Shown: positions 55,801 to 64,000 of the stretch, in pieces
Layout of the letters: every line of letters begins with the position of its first letter
How positions within the stretch are numbered: the first letter of the stretch is position 1
Assembly (NCBI GenBank): GCA_035771175.1
Contig: CM069606.1
Location: forward strand, 34,502,816 to 34,566,815
From: Paratinospora sagittata
Taxonomy: Eukaryota > Streptophyta > Magnoliopsida > Ranunculales > Menispermaceae
Direction: 5' to 3'
Length of the DNA stretch: 64,000 nt
The notes under the pieces: generated by a model
Told to the model about the DNA's origin: nothing
What the model saw: the letters and a program-made list of their open reading frames with translations, nothing else
The model's database searches: none
Position numbers and translations under genes: made by a program

Positions 55801-58062
55801 GTGTCCAAAGGCACTCAGCTCTGCATGGCTTCCCAGCAAATGGTAAGGAAACCATCTTCAACAACTAGGAGTGCATTTGCCTCCATATCTGCTGAACGTC
55901 CAAGTTTCCGAATATCTCTTCTTTGCTGCTAACTGCAGTAGAATATGCCTGTTGATGAGGCCCATGAGTTCCCATGAGTTGAGTTCCCATGAGTTGAAGC
56001 CTCATTATCCTTTGAATGTGAATATCCACCATCTATGGCTTCTATATGATTAGGTCCTATAACAGTAGACTTTCCAGAAGCTCAAACTCTACCTACAGAG
56101 GAGTACCAATGATATTCTGCTCCACCTGAGGGACTATCTGGCTAGATCTCATCAACATCCATGACTCGCCAAATGTAACATCTCTACTCAAAATAGTCTT
56201 CTTTGATTCAGGACACCAAATTCTGAACCCCCTTCACACTAGAGCAGATGTTCATAAAAAAACCTTTCTTGGCTCTAGGATTCAACTTGCCATCTCTAAC
56301 ATGAATATGCAAAGAGTCATAATCAGTAACAGGTTTACGAGACCATACGCCCATTGTTGTCTTTCTTCCTAGTGCAGCTGATGGTAGTCTGTTCTCCAGT
56401 TGGCATGCATATGTAACTACCTCTGCCCAAAACTATTTGCCTAACCCAGCATTAGACAACATATCCGACACTAACTTTGTTTTGTGTTTCTGTTAAAAGT
56501 ATAAAAAGAAGTTCAAATTCCATTACTTCCAGAAAGCATGGCGATTTTGAGTCATCAGTTTTGTGGCACCATTTGAATTGAATTGAATATTTTCTTTTCG
56601 TTGTTTTGCAGGATCTGATATGAGTAAGATTCTCATGGCAACTGCTCTTTCAAAAATGGAGCTTACTGATCAAAGCCGAGCAGTTCTTGGAGAAGAAGGC
56701 TCACTTGAGCCTCTCATCAAAATGATTACTTTAGGAAAGCTGGAAGCGAAGCTATCTGCATTGGGTGCCTTGCGGAACCTGTCAAACCTGACCAAGAACG
56801 TCCAACAGTTAGTCAATTTAGGTATTGTAGAAGCCCTGCTTCAGCTCCTTTTTTCTGTTACCTCTGTGCTCATGACACTTCAGGAGCCAGCATCAGCCAT
56901 CCTTGCAAGTATTGCCAAGTCAGAATCTGTTATTGTGAACCAAAACATGGCAAAACACATTCTTTCTCTTCTAAGTTTGTCCAGCCCAGTTGTTCAGTAT
57001 CATCTCTTATGTGCACTCAACAGTATTACCAGCCACTCCAATGCTTCCAAGGTTAGATCTAAAATGAAGGAAAATGGTGCAGTTCAGCTTCTTCTGCCCT
57101 TCCTTACCGATAGCAAGACCAAAGTAAGGACAGTTGCCTTCAATTTACTCTACAACCTTTCTATAGACCTGTCAGGAGATTTAATGGAACAGCTGGGAGA
57201 GACTTATCTCAACATTATAGTAAATACAATTTCAGCATCAACTTGTGAGGCTGAAAAAGCAACTGCTATTGCTGTTTTGAACAATCTTCCAGTTACCAAC
57301 AAAAAAGCAACAGAAATACTCAAGAGGGCACATCTCCTGCCTATTCTTGTTTCCATTTTAGGTTCAGCCACTGTGACTTCATCACCTACTAGGAATTGGT
57401 TAATCGAAAGCATTGCAGGTGTACTAGTTCGGTTCACAGTTCCTTGGGATAAGAAACTACAACTATTCTCAGCAGAACATGGCGTTATCTCTCAGCTTGT
57501 AAAGTTATGCTCAACAGGATCACCTCTTGCAATATCCAGAGCGGCAACTGCCCTTTCACAGCTATCACAGAATTCGTTATCTCTAAGTAAATCAAGGCCC
57601 TCCAGATGGTTATGCGCTACCCCTGTGAATGCATTCTGTGAAGTTCATAACGGCCACTGCTCCATCAAAGGCTCATTTTGTCTAGTGAAGGCTGGTGCAA
57701 TCTCTCCATTTGTCCGAATTTTGGAAGGTAAAGATAGAGATGCCGATGAAGCAGTTCTTACTGCTCTCGCAACTCTATTGCAGGATGAGATCTGTGAGTA
57801 TGGAAGCAACGCAATTGCTAGAGCATCAGGGGTACAGGCAATTATAAGAGTTCTTGAAGTGGGAAATTTAAAGGCTCAAGAGAAAGCACTTTGGATGTTG
57901 GAGAGAATTTTTGGAGTTGAGGCTCACAGAATGCAGTATGGGGAGTCTGCTCAGGTGCTTCTCATTGATCTTGCACAAAAGGGAGATGCCACATTGAAAT
58001 CAACAATTGCTAAGATATTGGCACAACTTGAGCTCTTGCAGATGCAATCAAGTTATTTCTAG
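43241..58062 (+). CDS. ARM-repeat protein, PUB43/PUB44-like, without a visible U-box (3 exons)
   Basis: Join 43241-43831, 44119-44419 and 56612-58062: 2,343 nt, 780 residues. Donors are GTATGT (43832) and GTAATT (44420); acceptors are TGTACAG and TTTTGCAG. Phases agree (0, then 1). The protein is mostly helical repeats with Leu-rich armadillo pattern from about residue 130 to the end, and closes with LLQMQSSYF, as I recall for PUB43/PUB44-type proteins. Those proteins are E3 ubiquitin ligases whose ARM repeats bind partners. Here no U-box (about 70 residues with a CP-T/DPV-type core) is seen between the N-terminal helical region and the ARM part, nor in the 0.6 kb upstream. It may act as a scaffold or have lost ligase activity; that is inference. 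The frame is intact, so the gene is probably functional. Confidence 0.9.
43832..44118 (+). other. Intron 1, with a 176-bp RTE/LINE 3' tail insertion
   Basis: The intron is 287 bp. Positions 43899-44074 look like the 3' tail of a plant non-LTR element, ending GGGCTTAGTTGAATTGAG, which also ends the RTE copy at ~55360. They are flanked by a ~21-bp near-repeat: ATCGAAATCGTCTTCTTCAA (43878) and ATCAAAATTGTCTTCTTGAA (44075), 18 of 21 alike. A CAGT run (43940-43957) lies inside. Confidence 0.7.
44119..44419 (+). CDS. ARM gene exon 2 (residues 198-298)
   Basis: Begins EKMTEPGSLSMLVRSL and encodes about two ARM repeats (REAVGLLVELLEIP; IQGCVVMLVSLLNGDDALASQDAGKVLCALS). It ends in the first base of a Gly codon. 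If intron 2 is not removed, translation stops at 44536-44538 and gives a 336-residue short form. Confidence 0.88.
44420..46340. other. Intron 2, left part: AT-rich, no gene
   Basis: No coding sequence recognised. On the minus strand TGGTATTAGAGC (plus 45261-45272) is one mismatch from a copia primer-binding site and may mark a much-decayed LTR-leader junction. Intron 2 as a whole is 44420-56611. Confidence 0.45.
46378..48440 (-). pseudogene. Copia gag relic, split by a hAT element
   Basis: The right part (48395 down to ~48053) reads HTCQKFDEKKCDRWNKQMKLLF... and KKKDKKALYFIL, the start of a copia gag (UBN2). The left part (46582-46378) reads FELLEMETSKSVETYIDKVQ and KYEHIIVTTKESKD, the end of the same domain. 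The two parts join across the hAT insertion at 46583-48044. Stops are frequent between 48190 and 48060. No pol follows on the left. Confidence 0.75.
46583..48044. mobile_element. Non-autonomous hAT-type element, TSD ACTCAAAC
   Basis: Ends TTGGGGTGTTCAT and ATGAACACCCCTA are inverted repeats (12 of 13 alike). A perfect 8-bp direct repeat ACTCAAAC flanks them at 46575-46582 and 48045-48052, as expected of hAT transposition. The 1,462-bp interior is AT-rich. It contains a cluster of GAATTT/CGAAGTT words (47380-47590) and AACCGAAC-type subterminal repeats near both ends. There is no transposase. Confidence 0.85.
48470..48965 (-). repeat. Copia LTR, minus orientation
   Basis: The reverse complement aligns with the plus-strand LTR at 53692-55520 after removal of a MITE and an RTE element from the latter: both share TTAATTTGATTAAATCACTA-like, CTTAAAAAGTAGAGGAAAGG-like and GTGCACACATACTAGTA blocks in the same order. 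RNase H lies on its right side and a gag on its left. Confidence 0.7.
48966..49434 (-). pseudogene. Copia RNase H relic
   Basis: The minus strand reads TLSTCEPKYVAVAS, LAKNPATDSRRKHI and FLRDQVHNNEIELIYCKYEEQ, the end of a copia pol. Stops are present. The RT end of the same relic lies on the other side of LINE-2, at 52968-53290. Confidence 0.75.
49443..52959 (+). mobile_element. LINE-2, 5'-truncated L1-type LINE with poly(A) and TSD
   Basis: GTACCTTT occurs at 49435-49442 and again at 52960-52967, just after a 13-A tail (52946-52958). The body begins inside the endonuclease, so the 5' end is missing, as is usual for LINE insertions. It sits in a minus-strand copia relic, between its RT and RNase H parts, within intron 2. 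Confidence 0.87.
49454..52872 (+). pseudogene. LINE-2 ORF2: partial endonuclease, RT, zf-RVT
   Basis: Order: endonuclease end with VYGPCSRDKR (~49535), GGDFYIIRR and LTSDHWPI (~49876); RT from ~50495 with SLIPKK (~50702), FRPISLTTSLYKII (~50743), LLLKVNFAKAYDSVKW (~50936), GLRQCDPLSP (~51115), HIQYVDDCLFF (~51256); zf-RVT with CCLCRKSDETVAHLFKDC (~52493-52545). The first catalytic Asp reads Asn in KVNFAKAYD, and the Gly of RQGDP reads Cys. Several stops or shifts lie between 49930 and 51600. There is no RNase H; the frame ends at 52872 followed by 73 bp and poly(A). Not functional. Confidence 0.86.
52968..53290 (-). pseudogene. Copia RT C-terminal relic
   Basis: The minus strand reads TFYKRIVGSLRYLTRTRATIIYEVGL and IEAP, the end of a copia reverse transcriptase. 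It continues at 49434 on the other side of LINE-2 (the GTL-HGLFYF reading spans the join). Its right end touches the plus-strand copia relic head to head. Confidence 0.72.
53300..53691 (+). pseudogene. Copia RNase H relic, plus orientation, with polypurine tract
   Basis: The plus strand reads SSKKQSIFVLSTCEAKHIAV, then (from ~53412) VDNGSTINLLKN, RRKHIDKRYHFLHDQVKNNE and KQVVDILTKALK. It is followed by AAGGGGGTA and the LTR start TGTTGAAGTT at 53692. It is of the same family as the minus-strand relic at 48966-49434. Confidence 0.75.
53952..54230. mobile_element. MITE, 279 bp, hAT-like ends
   Basis: Ends GGGTGTGTTTGATAG and CTACCAAACACACC are inverted repeats. The interior is full of TTCTCA/TGAGAAA words. 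The related LTR at 48470-48965 lacks it, which gives an empty site. The flanks (TTTAAAACTT / TTTTAAAATT) do not give a clean 8-bp duplication. Confidence 0.72.
54350..55370 (+). mobile_element. RTE-type LINE 3' fragment, with internal insertion
   Basis: AGCAACATTGTT(G/A)TTGT occurs at 54333-54349 and 55371-55387, a 17-bp target duplication with one mismatch. The plus frame 54470-54860 reads YLRSIIHQEAKIGEDVNHK, KAGWGKWRSASRVLYDRRIP, GKFYQTTIR, VLYGTKCWAIKK and REN-LRWFRHIQRRP, the RT C-terminal part of plant RTE elements, with stops. The 3' tail GGCCTAGTTGAATTGAGTT is typical. About 54945-55260 does not fit the element and has GGA/GAA runs and a G14 tract (55133-55146), so it is probably a further insertion. 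Confidence 0.78.
55521..56120. other. Intron 2 segment without a recognised gene
   Basis: Possibly copia LTR or leader remnants. The GAGTTCCCAT word is repeated three times at 55965-55992. No frame of note. Confidence 0.4.
56190..56490 (-). pseudogene. Copia integrase C-terminal relic
   Basis: The minus strand reads LVSDMLSNAGLGK-stop-FWAEVVTYACQLENRLPS, VWSRKPVTDYDSLHIH and LNPRAKKGFFM, the end of a copia integrase. Further stops follow. No other part of that element is adjacent. It lies about 120 bp before exon 3 of the ARM gene. Confidence 0.75.
56612..58062 (+). CDS. ARM gene exon 3 (residues 298-780)
   Basis: Acceptor TTGTTTTGCAG ends at 56611. The exon encodes about ten ARM-like repeats, for example GSLEPLIKMITLGKLEAKLS, KENGAVQLLLPFL, HLLPILVSILG, HGVISQLVKLCSTG, KAGAISPFVRILEG (about residue 653) and VQAIIRVLEVGNLKAQEKAL, ending QSSYF. 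The frame is fully open for 482 codons with no interruption, in contrast to every retroelement frame around it. Stop TAG at 58060. Confidence 0.92.
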
Positions 58063-60047
58063 TTAATTTGCTTCCTTGATCTGTGATTGCTTTTTTCATT
58101 ATTTCTTTTTCTTCATCATTTTTTGATGTTCTTTTTCAGTTGTATATTTAAAAAGGTTCAAATTAATTCTGTAATACATGTTTTTTTTTTTTTTTTCAAA
58201 AAAAAAAAAAAACTGTTCTTACATGATTTTGTATAGGGTCTTATTTGGATTCCCTTTTTGGGTTTATCCTGACAATATAAATGTATGTATGGCAGAAGTG
58301 TGAGACATATGGTTGACAAAATAAGAAGCTTGCTTTTTTTTTTTCAGTTCTTTTTTTATGGTTTGAGTGATTTACCAAGTAATTAGTTACTAACTTTATT
58401 TAATAAATAGGATACCATATGGTCTCATGAAGCCTGGTGGCTGATAAATGCCGTGATTTTCAAGAAGTTTTAAGGGGTGAAAATCTTGTGTGCAGGTTTT
58501 TGAAAGATTTGTAGAGCCATTAGTTTGATAAGGGTATTTGTTTTTTTCTTTTCTTTTCTTTTCCAAACTCCTTGTGAAATACAATTAGTTAAAATAAAGA
58601 ATACTCTCATGAAAAATTACATTTATTATCTTAACAAATTCTTTTTTTATAGCTAATTATAAAATTATGTCATCATTTTTTTTTTTTTGAAAACAATTTA
58701 TGTCATCATTGACATAATCAGAAGTAGGTTTACATGAACGTGCTTTTAGGTGATCAATATGCTCCTTTCAAAAAAAAAAAAAAAAAAAAAGGTGAATTTA
58801 ATAAACTTTAGTAAGTAAGGCCTAGGAGAACAAATAAACGCTCTTGAAAGATCTAAGATATCTTGGGTTAAAAACGATGATACAGTCAACAAATAGATAT
58901 AAATCAGCAAAACACTTCAAATTAGGTTAAAGAAGCAACTGAATGCATGTTTACCAAAGGGAGTGGTTAATACATAATATTTGGGGGATGAATTTTAACC
59001 TTCAAGGTATAATTAGGTTTGGATGGAACTCAATACAAATATATTTTGAATATTTGTTTGAGACACCTATTATGAGTAAATGGGTATTACATATAGTAAG
59101 GGTGTTACCAAAGGACTTAAAGTGCCCCAAGGGGACTAGGGGCGAGTGCCCGATACCTCTTAACCTCACCGAAAAAAAAAAAAAAAAAAACTCACATTCT
59201 TTAGATCAACACAAAGCCGTATAATTTATACCTAATTATGTCTTGATCCAAAGGATGCAGGGTGGTCATCAATCAAATTCCTTTAACAATTTTAATATGG
59301 GAAACGCTAAACTAAATTATAAACTAAGAGGAATATATGAGCAAATACTATTGATTTTAATGAAGTCGTTACCACCATTATGGAATGCTATGATCTAATT
59401 TAATAGAGAGAAACCCAAATAGCGTAAAGACATTATGTAAAAATATGATTATATCACTCTATTGCTACAATATTATCACCATTAGAAAAGATTTGCCCTT
59501 GTTTTATTCAACTACTTTTAGTGTTTCTTTAAAATTCATATTAAGTTAATAAATTATTCATTAGATGCTACAAGTTATTAAGAAGCTGTTTAAAAGAACA
59601 TACGTAACTAATGAGTGTTCATCCATTACAATCAAGGGTTTAAAATTTATGATTTGTATTAGAGACCATTTTTTTTTTTCGGCAAGACATAAAACACTAC
59701 ATCCTCATAAGAAATATACATGTAAAAATATATTACAAGCAAATATCATTGATAGATAGAGAAACATTAAATGCATAAAAAAAAAATCAATTCAATTATT
59801 ATTATTTATGTTCACTTTATTACATAAATAATGTCTAGCACTCAAGATAAGCACATATTATAAGTAAAGAATTTCAAATAAAGCGAGTAGCAAACAAAGA
59901 TGTGACTTTCTGAACTGATTATATTTTACAGAGCTCTAAAAGCTACCACAAAGTGCAATCCAGAATCCTTTATTCTTTCAGTCATATATATCATTATCAT
60001 TATACAACATTTCGGATCAGCAGATGGGAATTTGAACCAACACTCAC
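58063..60047. other. ARM gene 3' flank and AT-rich spacer
   Basis: The first ~120 bp should be 3' UTR; no strong polyadenylation signal was singled out. Long T and A runs are common (T18 near 58182, A21 at 58770-58790, A19 at 59172-59190). The stretch 59108-59171 (GGGGACTAGGGGCGAGTGCC... followed by A19) is GC-richer and could be the 3' end of a retroposed RNA, but no pol III boxes or target duplication were confirmed. No gene recognised. Confidence 0.45.
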
Positions 60048-60555
60048 CTCTGTTTCATCCATCTTTTTACAGACATAAATAAAGTGAGAATCTGGATCTT
60101 CCAATACGAAACTAGCAGGAAGGAGGCCGCTTTCAGTGATAGGAACAGGGTCTAGCAGCGATTTTGGTGACGAACTGGTACTACTAGCTGGCCTCTGAAA
60201 GCCTGGTCTGGCTGCAACGGCAAAAACAACAAGAATGGGATGTCAGAGCAGCCTATACCAAGAATGAGGCTATTGGAGAAAAGTCATCCTCCAGATGAGT
60301 TAAACTTATATTCATATTGTACATCCCAAAAAGGATTTCAACAAAAGAGCAAGTTTAGTTGTGAAATAAATAAAATTCAAATTGAAATTGGAACATGAAG
60401 TTTTTGAAAGGAAAAAAAAAAAAGTAACTGGTGCCAACGATAATTGCCCATCTTGTGATTCTAGTCCAACACAGAGAATTGAGCTTTTCTCAACACAAGG
60501 AACTACAATTACCTGCGAAACAGGTGGGTGGACAACTCTGATAGTCTCCCGCCAT
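60048..60555 (-). CDS. Partial unrecognised gene: two exons on the minus strand
   Basis: Model: exon 60513-60555 (ATG, 14 codons + 1 nt, donor GTAATT) joined to exon 60048-60211 (acceptor CCGTTGCAG, donor GTGAGT). The phase fits (G+CC). The reading is MAGDYQSCPPTCFA then ARPGFQRPASSTSSS..., ending FIYVCKKMDETE. The ATG context (ATCATCATGGCGG) is good for a plant. No later exon was found before the ARM gene, so the gene is partial, or its other exons are not recognised. An alternative model starts further upstream (60675-60643, reading KRVEHPRDDL) and uses the longer frame SSWRETIRVVHPPVSQ...LSLAP. I recognise no family. Confidence 0.45.
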
Positions 60556-61008
60556 GATGATTTTTGAATAGATACTTTAGAAATCATTCAAATACAAATC
60601 ATGTAAATCGAAATAAATTAAATAGAAAAGCAAAAACATTACCAAGATCATCTCGAGGGTGCTCCACGCGTTTAGTGTTGTCATGGTGATTGGGACCACA
60701 ATGTCACGGATTCCTAACGTATTCTACAGTCCAAAAGCCCCACTCTCTACCAAATGAAAATTCTTTGCAATTTTCTCGTGTGTTTTACCATGTTCACATC
60801 CCCTTAAGTTATTGGGATTCTAGATAATCAAATCTCTTGATTCCCTCCAATTTGGGATGTGGTGGAGATACGATAACTATCAAATAGTAGTTATCTTAAG
60901 GTGATTATTAAGGGGTTATCCAATTAGATAACTCAAGATAATAATAATTTGATTATGATAAACATTATCAAAATCTAAGATCTCCAACTACATGATCATA
61001 TTCCAACA

Positions 61009-61883
61009 TTTCCCACTCGCACATGATGTGTACGTAGGAGTATATGAGTCAAACACATCATAGGCGCCCCAAATTTGATCCATACAGTGTTATCTCCCAC
61101 TCGCACATGGTGTGAATGACAAATACTAATCTTCAATGAGGAAGTGATAAGCTAATGGACCGTGCGACCGTGAGAGCATCCGCATTCGAGAGCTCTATAC
61201 TAGAAACTCATGACGAGCAAGCATAAAGACATCTACCCTTTTAAAAGAATGTTAGTGCCTCAAAATGCCCTAGATTCATTTAGTCGCATCTGTTCAAATA
61301 TTCCCTATCCCTCCAGGGCAATACTTAAACCTCAAAAATCTAATAGCATATTCTTACTTATATTGCCATCCTAAATGATGCAACATGAGTATCACGAGAT
61401 TAAGAATATACTACAGAGATGTAATTCTAAAGAATCTTCCTTTCGCCCTTGCACCACTAGGTTTAGAATTAATCGTTTTCCCGGTAATGTCCTGTAAAGG
61501 TCGAATCACTCATGACCTTGGGTGACTTACCAAAATAGTGGACATTAAGACTTCCTTCGTGGTGTAGTCAAAAGTAACGAAGGGCATCCCATTAGTCTCA
61601 TATAGAAATGGACATATTTGAACTCACACAGTGAGGAAGCAGGGATCTTTCACTCACTTTCTAAGTGGTCGACTTACACATGAAATGTAAAATTATATGC
61701 TACAGTTGAGTAACTCTTATTCAGAAGAGCGATTGCTCGTGTGAGTAAGCCAATCATGTCTATGAACATACTGTTATGTGTGTTGGTGCTAGTAATAATA
61801 GATCAAATACAAACAACCATAATAAACAATGAGAAATTTATTAAATGGTCTAATGAAATAAGTCTGTTACAAAAGAAAATTGA
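61009..61883 (-). other. Copia-6 3' untranslated stretch
   Basis: Non-coding DNA between the end of pol (61884) and the LTR. It has two copies of CCCACTCGCACATG (61011 and 61097). A 114-codon plus-strand ORF at 61741-62085 is mostly the complement of RNase H and was not accepted. Confidence 0.6.
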
Positions 61884-64000
61884 TTATATCCTACGCAAAC
61901 CCAAGGATTTAACATGTGCAAGGAAAACATCTCTAGCGATTGGCTTAGTCAATGGATCAGCTATCATCCTATGCGTAGAAATATGTTGTATGCAGACTTC
62001 TCCTTGTGTTATTATGTCTCGAACAAAATTATACTTAATGTCTATATGCTTGGTCTTGCCATGGTATTTCGGATCTCTGGTGTAGGCAATCGCAGCTTGG
62101 CTATCACTATAGATAGTGACTAGTTTTGATGCGTTATGAACTACCTGTAAATGTTGCAGAAACCGTCGAAGCCAAATAGCTTCTTGTATCGCTGCAGAGC
62201 AGGCTACAAACTCAGCTTCCATGGTAGATAGAGCAATGCACGTTTGCTTCTTGCTACTCCATGATATTGCATCATTGTTCAGCAAGAAAGCATATCCTGA
62301 GGTAGATTTGCGTTCATCTGGGTCACCGCCCCAATCAACATCGGAGTAGCCCAATAAACACATATCGGTACTATGATAACATAAGCACAAGTCCATCGTG
62401 CATTTCAAATATCTCAGAATTCTCTTCACTGCCTTCCAATGTGCTTCTCTGGGATTTGCTTGACAACGACTGACTAGACTGACTCAATAACAGATATCTG
62501 ATCGAGTACACATCATTACGCACATCAAACTTCCAATAGCACTGGCGTAAGGAACTTTTGACATCTCTTGTTTTTCAGAAGGAGTATTAGGGCACATATC
62601 ATGACTAAGGGGTATTCCTTTTGTGATTGGTGTATCTATGGGCTTGCAATTTTGCATGTTGAATCGTTCAAGGATTGTTTTAATATAATGGTCTTGAGTC
62701 AGAGCCAAGATTCTTTTTGAACAATTTCTATGAATTTTCACACCCAGTATGAAGTTTGCCTCACTCATGTCTTTCATGTCGAATGTGGAAGACAACCAAT
62801 CTTTAATCATGATTATGAATGTCATATCATTCCCAGCAAGGAGAATATCATCCACATATAAGGACAAAAAGATAAAATGTATTCCTGAACGTTTAATATA
62901 GACACAATGGTCTTCATCAGTCATTGTGAATCCATAGGATGACACAGCCTGATGAAATCTCAAATACCATTGTCTGGATGATTACTTAAAACCATATATT
63001 GATCGTTTGAGCTTGCAAACCTTGCGCTCTTGGTCTTTAGCTACAAACCCCGTAGGTTGTTGCATATAAATTTCTTCATCCAGTTCACAGTTCGAAAATG
63101 TTGTTTTTACATCCATTTGATGTAATTCTAAGTCCAAATATGCAACGATAGCTAAAAAAAGTCAAATAGCTACAAATCTCACAACTGGTGAAAATGTTTC
63201 TTCATAATCTATTCCTTCTTGCTAGGAATAACCCTTAGCGACTAATCATGCCTTATACCTCTCAATGGATCCATCTGCTTTGCGTTTGATTTTGAGAACC
63301 CATTTGTTCCCTATTGCTTTTTGCCTGATGGAAGATCAACCAAATCTCAGACATGATTAATCCGCATTGACTCCATTTCTTCTGTCGTGGCTTTCATCCA
63401 CTGATCACTAGCATCAGATGAAAGAGCTTCTTGGATTGTTCTTGGCTCACTTTCATCATGTGGAGCTATCATGAAAGCTTCGCCTTCGATCTCAAAACGA
63501 CGGCGAGGTATGCTTTTACGAGTACTCCTTCACAACTGATCCTCAGAAACAATAGGGGGTGATTCGACACACACACTCGGATGAAGCTCGTCATGAACAT
63601 CATCATTGATCACCTCCATTGGCGCATTAGGTTCATTATTTTCTAGATCTAATTTGTACAAGGGAAGATCCTCAGTTGCTTCACTTTTGCTAGGAAAGTC
63701 GTTCTCTACAAAAGTGGCATCTCTAGATTCGTACTCTATGAAAACTTGTTCTTTGTTTTCACCTATGAACACACATACCCTTTTGAGTGTTCAGAGTATC
63801 TGATAAATATGGATTTCTTGCCTCGCGGTTCCAATTTTCCATATCGTTGGGATGGAGAGTGTACATACGCTGTTGATCCCCAGGATCTTAAATTGCTCAA
63901 ATCAGGTTTTCTACCCGTCCAGAGCTCATAAGGAGTTGAGGGTACTGATTTAGAAGGAACACGGTTAAGAATGTACACTGTAGTCATCAAAAATTGGAAG
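61884..64000 (-). pseudogene. Copia-6 pol (integrase end, RT, RNase H), with stops
   Basis: Right to left: integrase end with YILNRVPSKSVPSTPYELW and LRSWGSTAYV (63990-63763), a polar linker (63772-63530), RT from about 63340 with YVDD (~62850) and IGSLMCVMMCTRSDI (~62500), and RNase H with YSDVDWGGD (~62345), STMEAEFVA and SDSQAAIAY (62429-61884), ending SLGLRRI. RNase H catalytic acids are present. Stops interrupt RT, for example TGA after RYKA (~63246) and TAA after YGFK (~62988), each one C-to-T step from Arg or Gln codons. At least one frameshift lies between integrase and RT. Confidence 0.86.

Larger units (their letters stand above)
60676..64000 (-). mobile_element. Copia-6, minus strand, runs off the window
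   Basis: The 3' LTR is 60676-61008 (minus strand TGTTGGAATATG...CATGACAACA; plus 60702 is an alternative edge). The polypurine tract GTGCGAGTGGGAAA (plus 61009-61022) precedes it. Then follow about 860 bp of untranslated DNA, RNase H, RT and the integrase end. The 5' part is outside the window, so the target duplication cannot be checked. Confidence 0.82.

Noticed and set aside
61741..62085. 114-codon + strand ORF
   Set aside because: Most of it is antisense to copia RNase H, and the start lies in the untranslated stretch.
1..64000. CRISPR-like interpretation of the regular repeat arrays
   Set aside because: Repeats are degenerate, there are no unique spacers of constant length, and the context is a plant genome.
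1..64000. tRNA or rRNA genes
   Set aside because: None recognised by eye; the only tRNA-related sequences are primer-binding sites of retroelements. A tRNAscan-SE run would settle it.

Overview
This is nuclear DNA of a flowering plant, almost certainly a dicot. It is AT-rich, carries plant Ty1/copia, Ty3/gypsy, L1-type and RTE-type LINE, Mutator-like and hAT elements, and has one spliced plant gene with GT/AG introns. There are no bacterial features. The species cannot be named from the sequence. All calls are from reading the sequence; no database was searched. Layout, 1-7176: a solo copy of an unusually long (2.8 kb) LTR with a perfect 5-bp target duplication, AT-rich DNA without a gene, an LTR-like stretch with 28-bp tandem repeats, and a LINE fragment. 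Layout, 7177-42620: one L1-type LINE (ORF1, endonuclease, RT, zf-RVT, RNase H, + strand) split into five pieces by four LTR elements, each bounded by a perfect 5-bp target duplication: Copia-1 (7740-12422, ATGAG), a 14.1-kb chromovirus-like gypsy element on the - strand (13205-27298, GAAGA), a non-autonomous giant-LTR element on the - strand (28143-33590, TAAAG) and a young Tnt1-type Copia-2 (35941-41538, ATTAT). The gypsy element carries a Mutator-like transposon (20779-25271) in its leader, and that transposon holds a ~178-bp satellite-like array. Layout, 42621-58062: the one clear host gene, a 780-residue armadillo-repeat protein resembling PUB43/PUB44-type proteins but with no U-box visible. 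It has three coding exons. Intron 2 is 12.2 kb and is packed with copia relics in both orientations, a second LINE, an RTE fragment, a hAT element and a MITE. Layout, 58063-64000: AT-rich spacer, a short two-exon piece of an unrecognised - strand gene, and a - strand copia element (Copia-6) whose LTR begins inside or next to that gene's 5' end and which runs off the window. The most unusual signal is in the giant LTR (149-2975 and 30640-33590). It holds two arrays of short imperfect palindromes. In the first array the two arms change together from unit to unit while the loop stays alike, and the unit count differs between copies (about 11 and 15). No gag-pol is visible in the intact element, only a broken ORF with a predicted coiled coil in the gag position. 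The retroelement genes are all damaged, mostly by C-to-T/G-to-A type changes as expected for methylated DNA, and no element looks autonomous.
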